DNA of 64,000 bases from Tomocerus qinae (lineage: Eukaryota > Arthropoda > Collembola > Entomobryomorpha > Tomoceridae). The stretch is taken from positions 33,964,201-34,028,200 of the forward strand of contig CM034548.1 of NCBI GenBank assembly GCA_020055645.1, in the 5' to 3' direction. The notes beneath the pieces were generated by a model, which was not told the DNA's origin, did no database searches, and saw nothing but the letters and a program-made list of their open reading frames with translations. Below are positions 46,733-59,657 of the stretch, one piece after another (the first letter of the stretch is position 1; each line of letters starts with the position of its first letter). Position numbers and translations under genes: made by a program.

Positions 46733-48757
46733 GATGTTTTACAACCGACGGATATGAAAGCTGTAATATTCGATTTGATGGTGGAAAAACATTCAATTCT
46801 GGCCTCAAAAATCTTCTTGACAATAAGGTCTGTAAATGATGTGTACGAGGCAGAGGAAAAGAACAAGCGACTTCGACAATCAAATGAAAAGATTACGGTA
46901 AAAATATATAAGACGATTTAAACGTTCATTAATCATTATTTATACAAGCAGTACATTATAGCTCTGGCCTCCCTTCAAGCCGTATAAATCTTTCGCCTTT
47001 TAACACACACACATTATATAATGTATTATTATGCAAATTTAGGTTTTTATGCGCTTATTTGGATTTTTTAAACAAATGGCTGGTTTCTTTTTATCAATAA
47101 GTTCTTCCAAAGCCAAAGAATCGGTGAAGAAATGCATGGAAAAACAACTTCAAAATCCAATGGAAATTGTCTCTGTAATTAATTATCTAATACTATTATT
47201 AATTTTAAACATGCATAACGGAAGGTGAATAGCGATTTGTAAATTCTAAGGTGTGACAAATCCTTACAGGTTGTTAAGAATGTATTTCAGTTTCTCAAAG
47301 TTGATGATTTGAAAAATTGCCGTGTCGCCTGCCAAAAATGGAATTTTGTGGCAGAACCCATACTAAGGAAAAATTCAAGAATTGCTTTTGGTCGGTTGAA
47401 AAATACTAACAAAATCCGACGCCCTGAAGACTTTGTAGAAACATTTCGCAATTTTTCTGCTTCAGAAAGCTACTTACCTTTTACTTGTTTCCGCTTAGAA
47501 GGAAAAATGGAATGGCCTGTTTCTGTCTTGAAAAAGTTTTTTGATCAACATAAGAAAAATATTAAAGACTTGGAGCTGGATAACATTAAGATACTTAATG
47601 ACGATGGTAATTGGGAGGACGAATATGACATAAGCGATTGGTTTGTTGATTCCCCTGTTTCTAAATTGGCTATCTCAACCTACTATTATGATACAAACGA
47701 AAATTCCGGGACAACCTTGAGATTTTCTTTAAACACCTTAACTTCCATTACACACATTAAGCTATATCAGTGCAGCATTAAAATTGAAAACGAAAAGCCC
47801 ATCACCCCAATTGACTTTGATTTCTCCAACGTGTCCTTTTATAAAGATTACAATTTACTTGAAGAATACTGCTTAAATGATTCAATTGATTTTAGCAAAG
47901 CTAAATTTTTCCGCTTATTTTTTAGAAGCAATGAAGGTTATACGATTCCAATATTAGATTTCAGTAAATGTCTTGGCCTGAGTGCAAACTTTATCAAATT
48001 GTACAACATTAAAGTCATTAATTGGGGTGAATGTAAATCTCTAGTTAAAACTATGATAATGAATAGTATTCCATTGTTAGAGAAAGCTACACTCGACATC
48101 AAGGAATTGCATTTCAACAATTCCTCAAGTGATTTGTTTACTTTGCCATTGTCATTAGAAAAGATTCATTTCGGCCCTTCTTATTCTTATTCCAGAACAC
48201 CTCAAATTTCTTGCAGTCAGCCGATTACTTTGCCTAATTTGAAATTTTTAAGGGTACAAGAATCCAAAGATTTTAAGAGTTTAAGGTTTTTTGCAAACTG
48301 TTGCAATTTAAAGGAGATTGACATCGACGGTTCATATGATATACATAACTTTTCATTGAATTTGTACTGGATCCCTAAAAGTGTGAAAATTATTAAGATT
48401 AAAAGCGTTGAACACATTCGATGTGAGCGTGAAGAAAAGTTAAAACTGGAAAAACTTGTTTTAGAAAGATATTCATTGGCAAATGCGGCGAAGGTTATAG
48501 ATAAAATTGTCCCAAGCATTTTGGTTCTACAATGGGAAAGCGGATTCGAATTAAGTGGAAGTCTTCTTTTGTTTTTGCAAAATTTTGCAAACTTAGTTGT
48601 ATACATTGGTCCATTCATTTGGGAAGACAAGTTTGGTGTTTTCGAAACTAGCCCGCTCGTTGATTATGTTGACCGTAAAGCAGAATTTTATGTCTTTGAA
48701 AACAATCAAGGATCACGAAAAGAATTCGAGGATATGAAAATGGTAGACTATAACTGA
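46733..48757 (+). CDS. CARD-like (partial) / F-box / LRR-like protein, 5' end not found
   Basis: Exons 46733-46897, 47043-47174 and 47270-48757 join in phase 0, giving 594 visible residues. The first exon (TDMKAVIFDLMVEKHSILASKIFLTI) matches the second half of the CARD-like domain of the 55.3-kb gene; the exon for the first half was not found upstream. The second exon carries an amphipathic segment and NPMEIVS. The third completes an F-box (VVKNVFQFLKVDDLKNCRVA, CQKWNFVA), followed by LRR-like strands. The C-terminal half is clearly homologous to the 55.3-kb gene (shared IKEL-F-NS, V-NW, YIGPFIW). Probable SCF substrate receptor. Either its 5' exon lies to the left beyond the palindrome, or it has been lost. 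A stand-alone start at the ATG at 47076 would remove the CARD-like part. Confidence 0.75.
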
Positions 48758-48759
48758 AA

Positions 48760-49400
48760 ATTAATTTCAATGCATTTTTGTAAATTGCAAAATTAACTTT
48801 GGAGTTTCTTTGTATAAGTTCTTTTACGCTGAAATAATTTTACTTCATAATTATGGGAAAATATTCAGTACTATTTTAATGTCATTAATTTAAAACAATT
48901 GACTGGTATTTATGCTTTAATATTATGGCTCTCAAGAGATCATTAAATGTGCCTCCATGTTTCACTACAATACTTCCAATGTTCTAGTATGTAGCTAATG
49001 TTTTAACAGTTGTAAAGTTTGCAGGAATTTTATCTGCATAATATATAGGTTAACTCTGTCATTGTGTTCTTTTCTAATGTAATTACCTAACTTACGTTAC
49101 TTACCTTAAACTAAGGCCTCATAGTTTACTATCTTTTGCATGAGTAGATAGAGGAAAGTGGGTAAGTAGTAAGTGTAGAAGAGCATTATTTTGATAATAA
49201 TTGGAATAACTGATCGTACAACTTACAAGGCAAGTTTGGGAAATATCAATGAACATCAGTCCTTACGTCCTTAGCATATTTTCATATTGTCGACGCTAAG
49301 TCATTTTTAACCGATTATTCGTCAACTTTCATCGAAAATCGAAAAATTAGTAAAGATCCTATACAAATTGTATATCATCACATCGGTACCTACAGTATGA
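48760..49400. other. Intergenic, no gene seen
   Basis: AT-rich DNA after the CARD/F-box gene, presumably including its 3' UTR. No motif recognised. Confidence 0.5.
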
Positions 49401-49404
49401 CACA

Positions 49405-49790
49405 ATAAAAAGTACTGATAGGAGTTTGCCTTTGCATGTATAAGGAATATTTGGCTATTTTACTAGTACAGAGCAATTTTAATTACAAACTTTTTGCTAA
49501 CCAAAGGTGCTCAATAAGTTGTCCTTTAGTTACAATGCATATAAAACCAATCGCTCATCTCAGTCTTCATTTAAATTTTCACTAAAAAAGTAAGGCCGAC
49601 TGGGACGACCATTATGCCGAAACAAACCATGAATTTTGGTGAGATTTGGTTTTGGAAAAAGAGATGCTTTGTGTACTTTTTGTTTGAAATGCCAACTTCT
49701 TGAGCTACTCTTCTTGTCGATTTTCAATTAGCAAGAAGTAAAATAGTCCTATATTCCTTATACATGCAAACTCCTATAAGTACGTTTTAA
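49405..49790. repeat. Inverted-repeat element, about 55-bp arms
   Basis: GCATGTATAAGGAATAT (left) mirrors ATATTCCTTATACATGC (right), with GTACTGATAGGAGTTTG mirroring CAAACTCCTATAAGTAC outward and GCTATTTTACT / AGTAAAATAG inward. Confidence 0.75.
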
Positions 49791-50045
49791 TCAAGGTATC
49801 GAAAAACCCGGGTTTTTTAGGAAAAAACCCTCGACCCCGGGTTTTTTGGGTTTAAAAGGCTTTTTATATAATTATAGGCATAAATACAAGCCTATACTAT
49901 AGTATGTATGTATAGGAAAACTACAACTGACAATAACAGCAAAAATGATCCCAAAAATCCCCGGGTTTTTTAGGTGAAGCGGGGTGGGTTTTTTGCCAAA
50001 AAACCCAACCCACAACCCTGGTTTTAATGTGCCATACTGTACTTG
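49785..50045. repeat. CCCGGGTTTTTT-type inverted repeat element
   Basis: Repeated AAAACCCGGGTTTTTT and its complement-like ends (AAAAAACCC, GGGTTTTTTGG) enclose an AT-rich middle. Probably a short hAT-like or other MITE adjoining the previous element; borders are uncertain. Confidence 0.45.
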
Positions 50046-50568
50046 TAAATCATGTCGTTGGGCACCATAACTAATTATTACTTATTTTAAAATGTGTTAA
50101 TAACTATTCACCTTATGAAATGAAATGAATTTTTAAACCAAACCTGAAATATTAGTTTTTCTTTTTTTATTAAATTAAATATTGAATACACTCGTAACTG
50201 AATTTTAGTACAAGTTAACTCTAGTTAATTACCTACCTATAATAATATTACAATATTATATATCTAGTAACCTATGTTTAAACTTCATTTGGCTGTATTA
50301 AATAACTACTTTATTAAACAACAATAGTTTAAAACAGTCTAACATATTTTCCCATGTGCCTAGCACGTTGCTTATGCAGATTGTATAATCTGATTTCGGA
50401 AAATGAGAGCACTCTGCAGTCCTGTTTCCTGTCAACATTGATGTTATAATTTCATTTTCCTATTGAATATTTAAGAAACCAATACAAGTTGCTTATTTCC
50501 TATCTAATCACACGAAGATATTTTCATTTAGAATCACATACCTAATAGTATAATTATAATAAGTCAGC

Positions 50569-53500
50569 TTAAACAAAAACTTCACAGTCTTTAGAAACAT
50601 TTCCTGCAGTCGGAGTAGCCCCATGTTGTCCATTTGAGCTGATATTATCAGAATTTTTAGCACGGACACGAGGCGATACAGAAATCGACCCATTTTCGTT
50701 GTAACTTCCGATGCTACTGGTGCTGTTGCTACTGCTTTGACTTCCACTGCTCACGTTGTCTGAATTGTCACCCGCATCCGCGCAATTATTTTTGTTGAAA
50801 GAGCTTCCACGAGTATGGACATGGTCATTGTTGCCATTCCCTCCTAGCATGAATGCATGCGGAGAGGAAATGTTGTCATCTTGGCTATCATTTCTGTGTT
50901 TTGATGATCTATTTAAATGATTAGATTCCAAATCGGAATTCGTTATGGTAATTTCTTGAGTCTGCAAATCCTCTTCATTGTACGATCCTCGTTCATCGTA
51001 GCCATCGTCAACATTGTCATTACTATCAATAGTGTCGATTTTATCTACATTGGTTTCATACGTTGATTTGGGCGGGTATGGTGAAGGGGCATTGTTGAAG
51101 CCCGCACTCCCACTCTGACACTCTTCGTCTAGGGAGTTTGTAATGACAGCGTTCTGTCTTGTCATCCCCAAAGAGATTTTTCTTGATCGATCAGAGTTGC
51201 TGCTGCGTTTGCTGCTGGCATTGCTCACCGTGTGAACTATTTGGTGTTGCAGTCTGTCAGACTCCAGTTTCTCAGCGATTTCAACTGGTGTTGGTGGTAA
51301 CGGTAAAGGTAACGACGGAGGTTGAGAGTAACTGTGGATGCTCGCAGCTTGTGAGTTGTACGGCGTATAGCGATAAGAAGAGGGAGGGGTGGGACCCACG
51401 GAGCTCTCTTGACTCATTTTGAAGTCCTCCTTGGACTCATTCACTTCTGCAATTGTCATGTATGGCTCTTCGTCTATACTATTTTGATTTGAGAGTGCGT
51501 TTTCTAGTTCGTGAATCACAGCAGCGGCATTTAAGTCTTCATTCCCATTCTCTGAATGTCGATAAACATGAAATTTATTATGATCGTTTCCATTGCCGTA
51601 AGGGATTTGTCCATTTCCCCAGTCAGATTGATTGTGCCCCGAGGCACCTGTTGGAATTGGCGGTAGTTCATCTTGTGGAGGTGGAGGAGATGGCTTCCGT
51701 CCAAAAATTGCTGTAGTTGTTGGATAATTTGAGCTGCGGGATGAACGAGTGGTGGAACTCGTTGAATAAGGGCTTCCGTCATTTTCTGCAATTGGAGTCA
51801 GAATCGGATGGCTGGCTGAGTCTGCAGCGTCGTAGGGAGGCGGGGGAGGGCTGGATCCGGAACTGTTTGCTTTGCTATTCGCCCCAGTTCCTCCCGTGGG
51901 GCTTACAGTTCCCTCACCTCTATTGTAAATCCCATTCTGACGAGCTGTGGACTTTGCTGGTGGGGAAGCAGGAGTCGTAGCTATAGCCGGGACATTTACC
52001 ATTGCTCTTGCTGGGGGATTTGTGTTCCTATTACTATTTGGGGAATAGGGACCTCCGTATTGTGGATTGTTTACACCTATTGGAGGCCCATTGTTATTGT
52101 AGGGAGCATGATAAGGTGCTCTTCCTGCTATTTTATCAATTGGAGCAACTGCCATCAAGTTCAACTGATTTTCCTTCGTCACATCAGGAGTTGGTACACG
52201 CGGGCTGCAAAACAGTCCAACATACCAATAAATAAATACATAGATTTCGGTGTAAAAAGTCTACGATTTCCGAAAAAAATCTAATTTAATCATAATCTAA
52301 TTTTAAATGAAATATTGTAGAAACTATGGACTTTTTAAGCAGATTAATAAACATTTACTTAATATTTGAAATTGTTTTCATAATTAATTTTACAGCCTTT
52401 ATAAATAGGTATAGCTTTGTTCTTTGTAAATAAGATGGGTAATTCAGTTCGTTTACCGTGAATGAGGCAGTGGCATCAAAGAAGTGATATTGTCCTTTCC
52501 AACACCTAAAGTGCCATTTAACGGTTTCCCAATTCCACCAGGAGGTATTCGAGGTAAATTTTTGTCCTTACTTGAACGACGATTCATAAGTCTATCGTAT
52601 AGCGATAAACGATGGCCAGAAGCTCCTTGAGGATATCCATTTGGAGTTTGTCCGTTCGCTTGTAGCCTGTTTCGGAAGAGACTTGAGGAACTTGATGTGG
52701 AACGAAAACTTTCAACACGGGACATTTGACGTTGAAGCCAATTCTTACGATTGTCAGCCAATGGAGAGTCAGTTACACATTCCTGTTTCAATATTCATAA
52801 CCAAATTAGAAAAAAATGCAGTAAATTGCAATTTTAGGCTTAGCATTGATAAACTTACATATTCTGCGTAAACTTCGTCTTGAATCACACTGTGTCGTTT
52901 GAGATTCGGAAGATTGTCGTAAACAGACTCGTTTAATTTTATCTTCATTGAGGCGGTTGAGCCTTGAGGTTCATTTCTTCGGAACTGCTCTGATGCAATA
53001 TTGTAAGGTAGGCTCTTTGGTACTTTCTGTTCCCAATAGTAGTCCTTAAGAAGTTCCGGATGCTCTTCATGCATTTCATCAACAACCATGTATGACACCT
53101 GAGACAATTTTACATAAATATATTGTAAGTCTCCACAGAAATTTTTTACTCCATGCTATGAATTAAAATGGCATACCTTAATGTGACGATCAATCAGCCA
53201 ATTTAGTTCAAAATCGTCATCATCCTCCCCTATTGAGATCACAATAGTTTCCAATTATTGACCAAACTATAATGAGCCTAATAGTAAATGCATGGAAAGA
53301 AATCAAATATTCAATTACCAAATGGATTAATTAACGTTTCGGCAACTTTCAGCCATCCAATGTAAAAGATGAACTGAAATATAGTCATTAAAAATAATTG
53401 ATTACAAATCTGGATCAAATTTCAAGTAGCACAAAATAAATGCATTTATCTCGAAAGTAAAATTACCTGCAAAGATAAAAATATAGGAAAGTATAAGTCC

Positions 53501-54190
53501 AATTCATATCCCGGATAGATTTTTGCTCCGCCGTCCTTGGGAACAACCCATTGTCGTCCAATTAAAGCAGCCACAAAGTAAGTGTACACTGCCAACGTAA
53601 CGACCTGCACAAAACCAAATAATTAAGTCAATAGATATAATTATGATTAAAATTTACAATATCTAAGTAAATTGCCATTGCGAATGCTTATAGAACTAAA
53701 TAATGTTTTGAGTGTCTTTTAGATGTTGTTGCAGAAATTTCAAGCACCTGAGTGTAAACGAGGGGAACGCTGACGTTGTCGTAGACCATGACTCGCCCAA
53801 GTTTACGACGAAAGTCCGACAATTCCGTGACAATTGTTTGTACCATGTGGTCTGAATGTATTCTTCCTTCTTGTCTGGCAAGGTTGACTAAATTAGAAGC
53901 CCACACAATCGGCATCCAAAATTTGGAAACTTTTGTCTTTGATTCCATTGTGTCAAAAATTTTCTTTTCTGATTCCATCATCAAACCTAAACGCATGAAT
54001 CGTCAAATGTTAGCATTGTTTTATTAAATTGTTGAATATTTATGTGATTGAATAAATTACCAGTATCTACAAGGTGTTGAAGGGTTGGAAATCGTTTCTT
54101 TACTCTAAAACTGATTCTTTGCAATGTGATTATGTAAGCAAGCATTGCATATCGCATAATGGTTCTTCTGAGAAGACGTCCTCGTTCATT
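50569..54190 (-). CDS. Bestrophin-family anion channel, missing 5' exons
   Basis: Eight exons, all in phase (54190-54061, 53986-53748, 53604-53467, 53373-53319, 53229-53177, 53098-52859, 52782-52457, 52204-50569), encode 938 visible residues. The conserved bestrophin blocks are evident: [18 protein letters not shown] with the following [47 protein letters not shown] (the acidic Ca2+-clasp), and [14 protein letters not shown]. Family members form pentameric Ca2+-regulated chloride channels in the plasma membrane. The N-terminal exons with the first transmembrane helix and the RWW-containing stretch are not found up to 64 kb. The last exon encodes an unusually long, low-complexity tail (Ser/Asn/Pro-rich, about 540 residues). 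Confidence 0.93.
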
Positions 54191-54681
54191 CTGGAAAGTA
54201 AATAGTACCAAAGTTATATTACAGTTTCTATCTCACAATTTTTATTACTTAACATTAGTACATATAATTGTCAATTTCCGTTCGAACGTCGAACAGAAAA
54301 CAAACTTATTATGCTATCAAATGCGTCATTGCCCGTATATATTACTAATTGTACTAATGAGTGTAGTAGTTACACTGCCATGACATTTATATTTTATTGC
54401 ATGGCACTTTTTGATTCGTAAGATGTCTGGAGAAAACTTTGTGGTGAATCATTACAATTACACAACTATTAAATATCAAATAACATTCCGTAGGTATTAT
54501 AGCTACGCCGGAATTCTGGGAGCCTTCGACATTCGGTAAACCGGGTCAATTAGCTTCGTGGATATTTGATAGGATACAATTTCATCTTTCGATGTCTTAC
54601 TCTCAACTGAACATCGTACGATGACGCAGTTTAGTGTCTCAACCAACATTTAATGCACTACTAGTCCTACTTAAATAAAAA

Positions 54682-54981
54682 ATGCAAAATAATGAGGAGC
54701 ATATTGATCTTGCACAGACAAGGAGAAGCAATAGACAATTGGACCTGAAAGGACGTATTACATTTATTGCTACGCAAACATTTTTAATCCTAGTTGTTGT
54801 ATTGCCCTTACTATGCAAAGATCGGGACGAAGAGCGAGTAAAGAGGTTTGATCTCTCGGTATATATTTTCCATCTAGTAAATTCTCCTATTTGTTTTCGT
54901 CTGACTTGCTCAAGACACTTTTGCTTCACCTACTGCTGCCGTATCTTATCCAAGACCTGCTGCAGATTTGATCTGCTATAA
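54682..54981 (+). CDS. Hypothetical small protein (99 codons), weak
   Basis: An ATG-initiated frame with a basic-acidic N-terminus, one hydrophobic segment (FIATQTFLILVVVLPLL) and a Cys-rich end, lying between the divergent bestrophin and CARD-like genes. No family recognised. It could be an exon, a relic or chance. Confidence 0.2.
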   Translation: MQNNEEHIDLAQTRRSNRQLDLKGRITFIATQTFLILVVVLPLLCKDRDEERVKRFDLSVYIFHLVNSPICFRLTCSRHFCFTYCCRILSKTCCRFDLL

Positions 54982-55348
54982 CCGTTTTGAACTTTTGATA
55001 ATCAGTCTACATTCAAAGTTTAGTTTTGAATAAACCATAGATCAGCCCTCTAAACTTAGTTCTATACTTACTTATTTTCAAGCATTTTTAGATTTTCTTG
55101 AAGTTCTTCACACTAGTATCTACAACAAAGTTGTTTTCTACATTAACTCCATTTCTAATCCAGTTTAATTCTGACCAAATGAGCACAACCCTGTCTGGGA
55201 GGCAACTATAAATGCAAATTGACTGTTAACAGAAGCGTCACATTCTCGATAACAACGGACATTACTGGACTGAAAACAGTTTTGAGATTCAAATCAAAAT
55301 CCCAATTCAAAATAAAATAGTTTATAAAGTAGAAAAGTCAACTAATAT

Positions 55349-58300
55349 ATGGGGAATCGTTTGAGCAAAATGTCATTAAGCAAAAGACCCGAAACGGATA
55401 GCTTGTCTGACAGACAGGTGGCCTACTACTTGTCCACCTTCATCAAAGAAAATCTTATTACAGACGAGGAACGAGAAATCATTGTAAGTCCCTTTTTCCA
55501 TTCCAACTTGTGATGCGAATCTATATAATAGTTAATACATACAAAACAGTTGTTATTGCTATTGATTTTGAGAAAGAATTGTTTCAAATCTTGCACAAAA
55601 GTTTTGAGTCCAGAAAAGGGGACAATTCTTTTCATTCTAAAGAGCATCAAATAGAATAATTTTAATGATGGGTATTTATCCTGTAGCCTGCTCATATACA
55701 GTATAACGGTTAATTTGTTTATTTAACAGAAAATATATTATTCTAGTCTAATGCTTTAAGGGTCCTTTTTAAAAACAAACTATTAGTACTCCAAGTACAA
55801 CTGCACAATACACTTTATACACTGCCTATACATGTATATAACTTTCGCTCAATTCTTACCACCTGGAACAACTTAGTAAAACTTATTTTGAAGCAAAATG
55901 TTAATGCGTTAATCTTATTTTCTGATTAGCTAAAGTAACCAGCTAAAGGCACGTCTTACATAATTTTAGTAGTACCTCTATATAGTTAGGTTTTTGAAAT
56001 AGCAAAAATTACTATTTGAGTGGATTGCAAGGGGTTTTTGGTGTGTGATTGTGCGGTGCCCACAGAAACGTTTTGTGTCCAATTTGAGAGTTATCATTGA
56101 GATAAATTCTGCTTTTAATACCAAACATTTATCAATTATCAAATAATATGAATCCAAACTGAAGTTGAAATTAAAAATACTTAAAAATCAAACAGTTTAT
56201 AGCGATAGTATTTGATGTGATTAGAAAAATGCGGAATTCATGTCGAAATAAATTGCTATCGATTGTTTTGTTTAATTTCCCACTAATCTGCTTATTAGCA
56301 GTTAGCTAATAAGTTTAGTTTTAGTCTAAAATGAACACACAAAACAGATTGTTGAAAAAATATTTTTGGCGAGCTATGATTCCTTCGCCAAGAGTTAAAT
56401 ATAAGGGAGACACAACACAAGATTAACTGGCTGAGTCTCAAACTCAAATAAATGTTTGTGTTTTCTTATCAACAACTAACACTGCTTTTCCAACTAATAA
56501 TTCCACATACCGACACGTACTTACTTCCATGAATGATGAAGGTTATTGTTTTGACTTTATTGTGCTTATACATCGTAAAATAATCTTTCTATATTTTGCA
56601 AAGTAATATCATTCAAAGTAAAATGTATCCAATAAATTCATCTTTCTAAATAGTGTTAACAAAGCTTTGCTAGGTTGTTCCAAATATATTATTATCACAA
56701 TAGGTATTTAACTTTTTGTTTCCTTAGCTCAATAATCTCATAAACAATGACTTTAATATCTTTAGTTGTGTATGCTTAAACTTTATCAACTACTGGCCAT
56801 TATTGAATTATAATATTGCTGAGGGTGCTGATAGTATTTTCTAATGACGTAATGACTTCTAAGTTATCGACGTTGACAATATTTTGTCAACCAGTACTAA
56901 CTCTCATAACTTTATGAACTGTTCTACAGACAGCGGCCTATAGTATTAAGAAATTGAGATTAAGGCTGGCTGTTCTAGTTTCCAAAGAATTGCCAAGGTC
57001 TTCAGGACTCAATAAATATGACTATAGGCGAATTAATCATTTGAAGCATTTGAGTATTAATTATTGAGGGCAGATTATATCTCAAAATTGGAAAATAAGT
57101 ATTTGTTAAATTTTTAAAAACAGTCCATCAAAATTTTGTGCAAGCATTTGAATTCGTGACACAGATAAAAATAAATATATTGTAATGATTGATGGCGACT
57201 TTAGCAACAACAAGCTTTTCTTCATTTCTTTATGGTACCTATCAAGTCAAAATGATTCTAAGTGATAAGTAGGGTGAAACCAAAACTTAATTTTTGAAGC
57301 ACAATCAGTTTAATCGAGTAAATTATCGTTGTGACTCAATTACTGCGTGTCCTTAGAAATACTGAAACTAACATAGGATTATTAACATAATATTTAGCAA
57401 TATCTTAACACATTCTACTTTGAAATGGTAAAAGGACTCAAGCTATTTTATGTTGAGTAGTAACTGAAGTCATATTATTTAGAAAATCGTAAACTAAGCC
57501 TTACTGACTTAAATATCAAAATGCTATACGAATCTAGTTAAAATGGTAGTAAGTAGTAAGCCTAAAATAATTTTGATTAGTTTTATATATCATTCGCTTT
57601 CTGTAAAAGAATTATAGATAGACTTGTGAAAATCACAAAAATATAGAATAATATGAAACTTTGTTTCACTCGTAGATTTCCACAACAGACAAAAAGGCAG
57701 TCAAACAAGCAATTTTTGGGGTGATATTGAACAAGGACGACAAATCTGCAGAACGAATGTTGGAAATTCTTAGAAATGATTATTTGGCAGGATTAACACC
57801 ACGACGCAAAGAAAAAGCATCCGTGCAAACTGAAGTTGCCCAAGAGGTAAACGTGGAATTGCCAATATGTACTCCAAGTACATCCACATCGAGAAATGAA
57901 GCTGCGGTAATCCTTTTCTTTATAACCCATCCATAGTAAAGTCCTAAATATAGCTGGTTGTAACAAATTTAATAATTTATAAGAACGATTTTGAGAATTA
58001 AAATCAGTTTAACTAACCCGAAGAGAAAATTTTACGTGCAGCTGAAATATTAGACTAAGTCGTAAAACATTTTATCCAGGTTTGAATATTTTTACTTCTG
58101 GTCTAGCTGCAAAATAAACTCAAAAGAAAGGCAAAGAAACAAAAATTCCAAGTCAGTTTGTCGCTCCTGATATAGATTTCTGATTGGGAGTTTTAAGTTG
58201 TAAATGTTATAATCATTCAGATTTTTCAAATAATTATAACAATTTATAATTTATAGTCTTTCGATACGGCTTCAAGGAATGTGGGAAAGAAGGAATTCAA

Positions 58301-59657
58301 GCGGCAACTTGCTATGGATTTGCCTGGAGAAGACCCTTTTGAAAAAGGGTTATGTGAATCTGTTGGGCATCACTACTCACAGGAAAGCTCTCTTACGTCT
58401 CCTACAATCCTCCCGAATTTTCCCCAACCACCCCCTGAAGGTACATCGCTGGTTTTGAGAGATATTTCCAAAGGAACTGTTCCATGGCTCGAAACTTCGT
58501 TACGGGACATTCTCTTTCAGTGGAGAAACGAAATAAATGAGGTAATTATGGCCGACATTCAAATGGAAAAGACAGTTTGCAATACTTACGATATGACCAT
58601 TTTATCCGCTATGCTAAAAAACGTAACAACACTGACAGTGCATTCATTGCAAACCTGCCGTTTCAGTTTCCCATTGAAAAATCTCAGTCACGTAAAATAT
58701 TTGCGACTTTTTGACTGCAATGTTTACTTTGAGAGAGGAGATATGATTTCTCCAATTGCGCTTGAATTGAAAGATTGCATGCTCTGTTTTACTGATAAAA
58801 CTGCTAACAGAACCATCAGCAATTATATTGATTTTACAAACATGGAGGAACTAATAATTTGCGAGAAAATTGGTTCTTTAGTCGCCAGTAAACTGAAAAT
58901 AGAACTCAAAGGCGATTGTCAGTTGGATCTTGTCATACTGAGCAATGTAAAGATTCTGAATTGGTCTACATCAACCTGGAAGGTTGACTCATTTGCACTG
59001 TCCGACTCTGAAATTTCTGGCAAAAGTCACATGAAGATCAAGGAATTGTCTTTTGACAATTCCCTTTTGACTTTAAAAAATGCCCCAACAAGCGTTGAGA
59101 GGTTAGTTTGCCGCAATTTCACTCCACGGGCAAAGTCGACTTTTCCCAAATTGAATTACGTCTATGTCTCACCGAAGGAGCTTGAAAGTGTAAAATATTT
59201 TCAAAATTGTTCTAAAATGACCTCATTAGAAATTTCCGGAGATTACACTGAAGATTATTTTCTTTCGACCCAGTTTATTCCGAAAAATCTGAAACTGCTT
59301 ATTATCAAAGGGGACATAGCCTTACTGGACGATTACATTTTGAAAGCAGACGTTATCATTGGGGATAAGTTTTCAGTGGACTCATTCAGAAAGCTATTGA
59401 GTGTAACAAAGTCCAAAAGACTTGTTTGGCTTATATCCCAGGAGACACAAATGGAATTTGAAAATGAAATCGTCCAGATTATTAAAAGTTGCAAAAATCA
59501 ACTCGTTATTGGACCCTTTAAATGGGACCAAGTAAATTATGAAGCCACCAAGCTCTCAAAGATGGTTAACAAGCAAAGCGTTAACTATATGTTTATCAAA
59601 AACAGGGGATGGGCTATCAATCAGTCGCAGTTCAATGAATTGCTCTACAATGTTTAA
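55349..59657 (+). CDS. CARD-like / LRR-like protein without F-box
   Basis: Exons 55349-55483, 57676-57906 and 58257-59657 (all phase 0) encode about 588 residues. Residues 21-85 fit a CARD-type death fold: VAYYLSTFIKENLITDEERE, then TDKKAVKQAIF, then SAERMLEILRND, with the intron inside the domain. The N-terminus MGNRLS fits the N-myristoylation pattern (Gly2, Ser6), hinting at membrane attachment. A basic and Ser/Pro-rich linker follows, where the paralogue at 46.7 kb has an F-box; none is visible here. The C-terminal 350 residues are LRR-like and homologous to the 46.7-kb gene. CARDs mediate homotypic assembly in innate immunity and apoptosis, so a signalling or sensor role is possible but inferred. 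The first intron is 2.2 kb and holds nothing recognised. Confidence 0.75.

Noticed and set aside
49785-50045. Origin or regulatory element based on CCCGGGTTTTTT repeats
   Set aside because: The arrangement is that of a short inverted-repeat transposon; no independent evidence for regulation.
51159-52235. Several plus-strand open frames of 75-87 codons
   Set aside because: They are antisense shadows of the low-complexity bestrophin tail and have no motifs or splice context.
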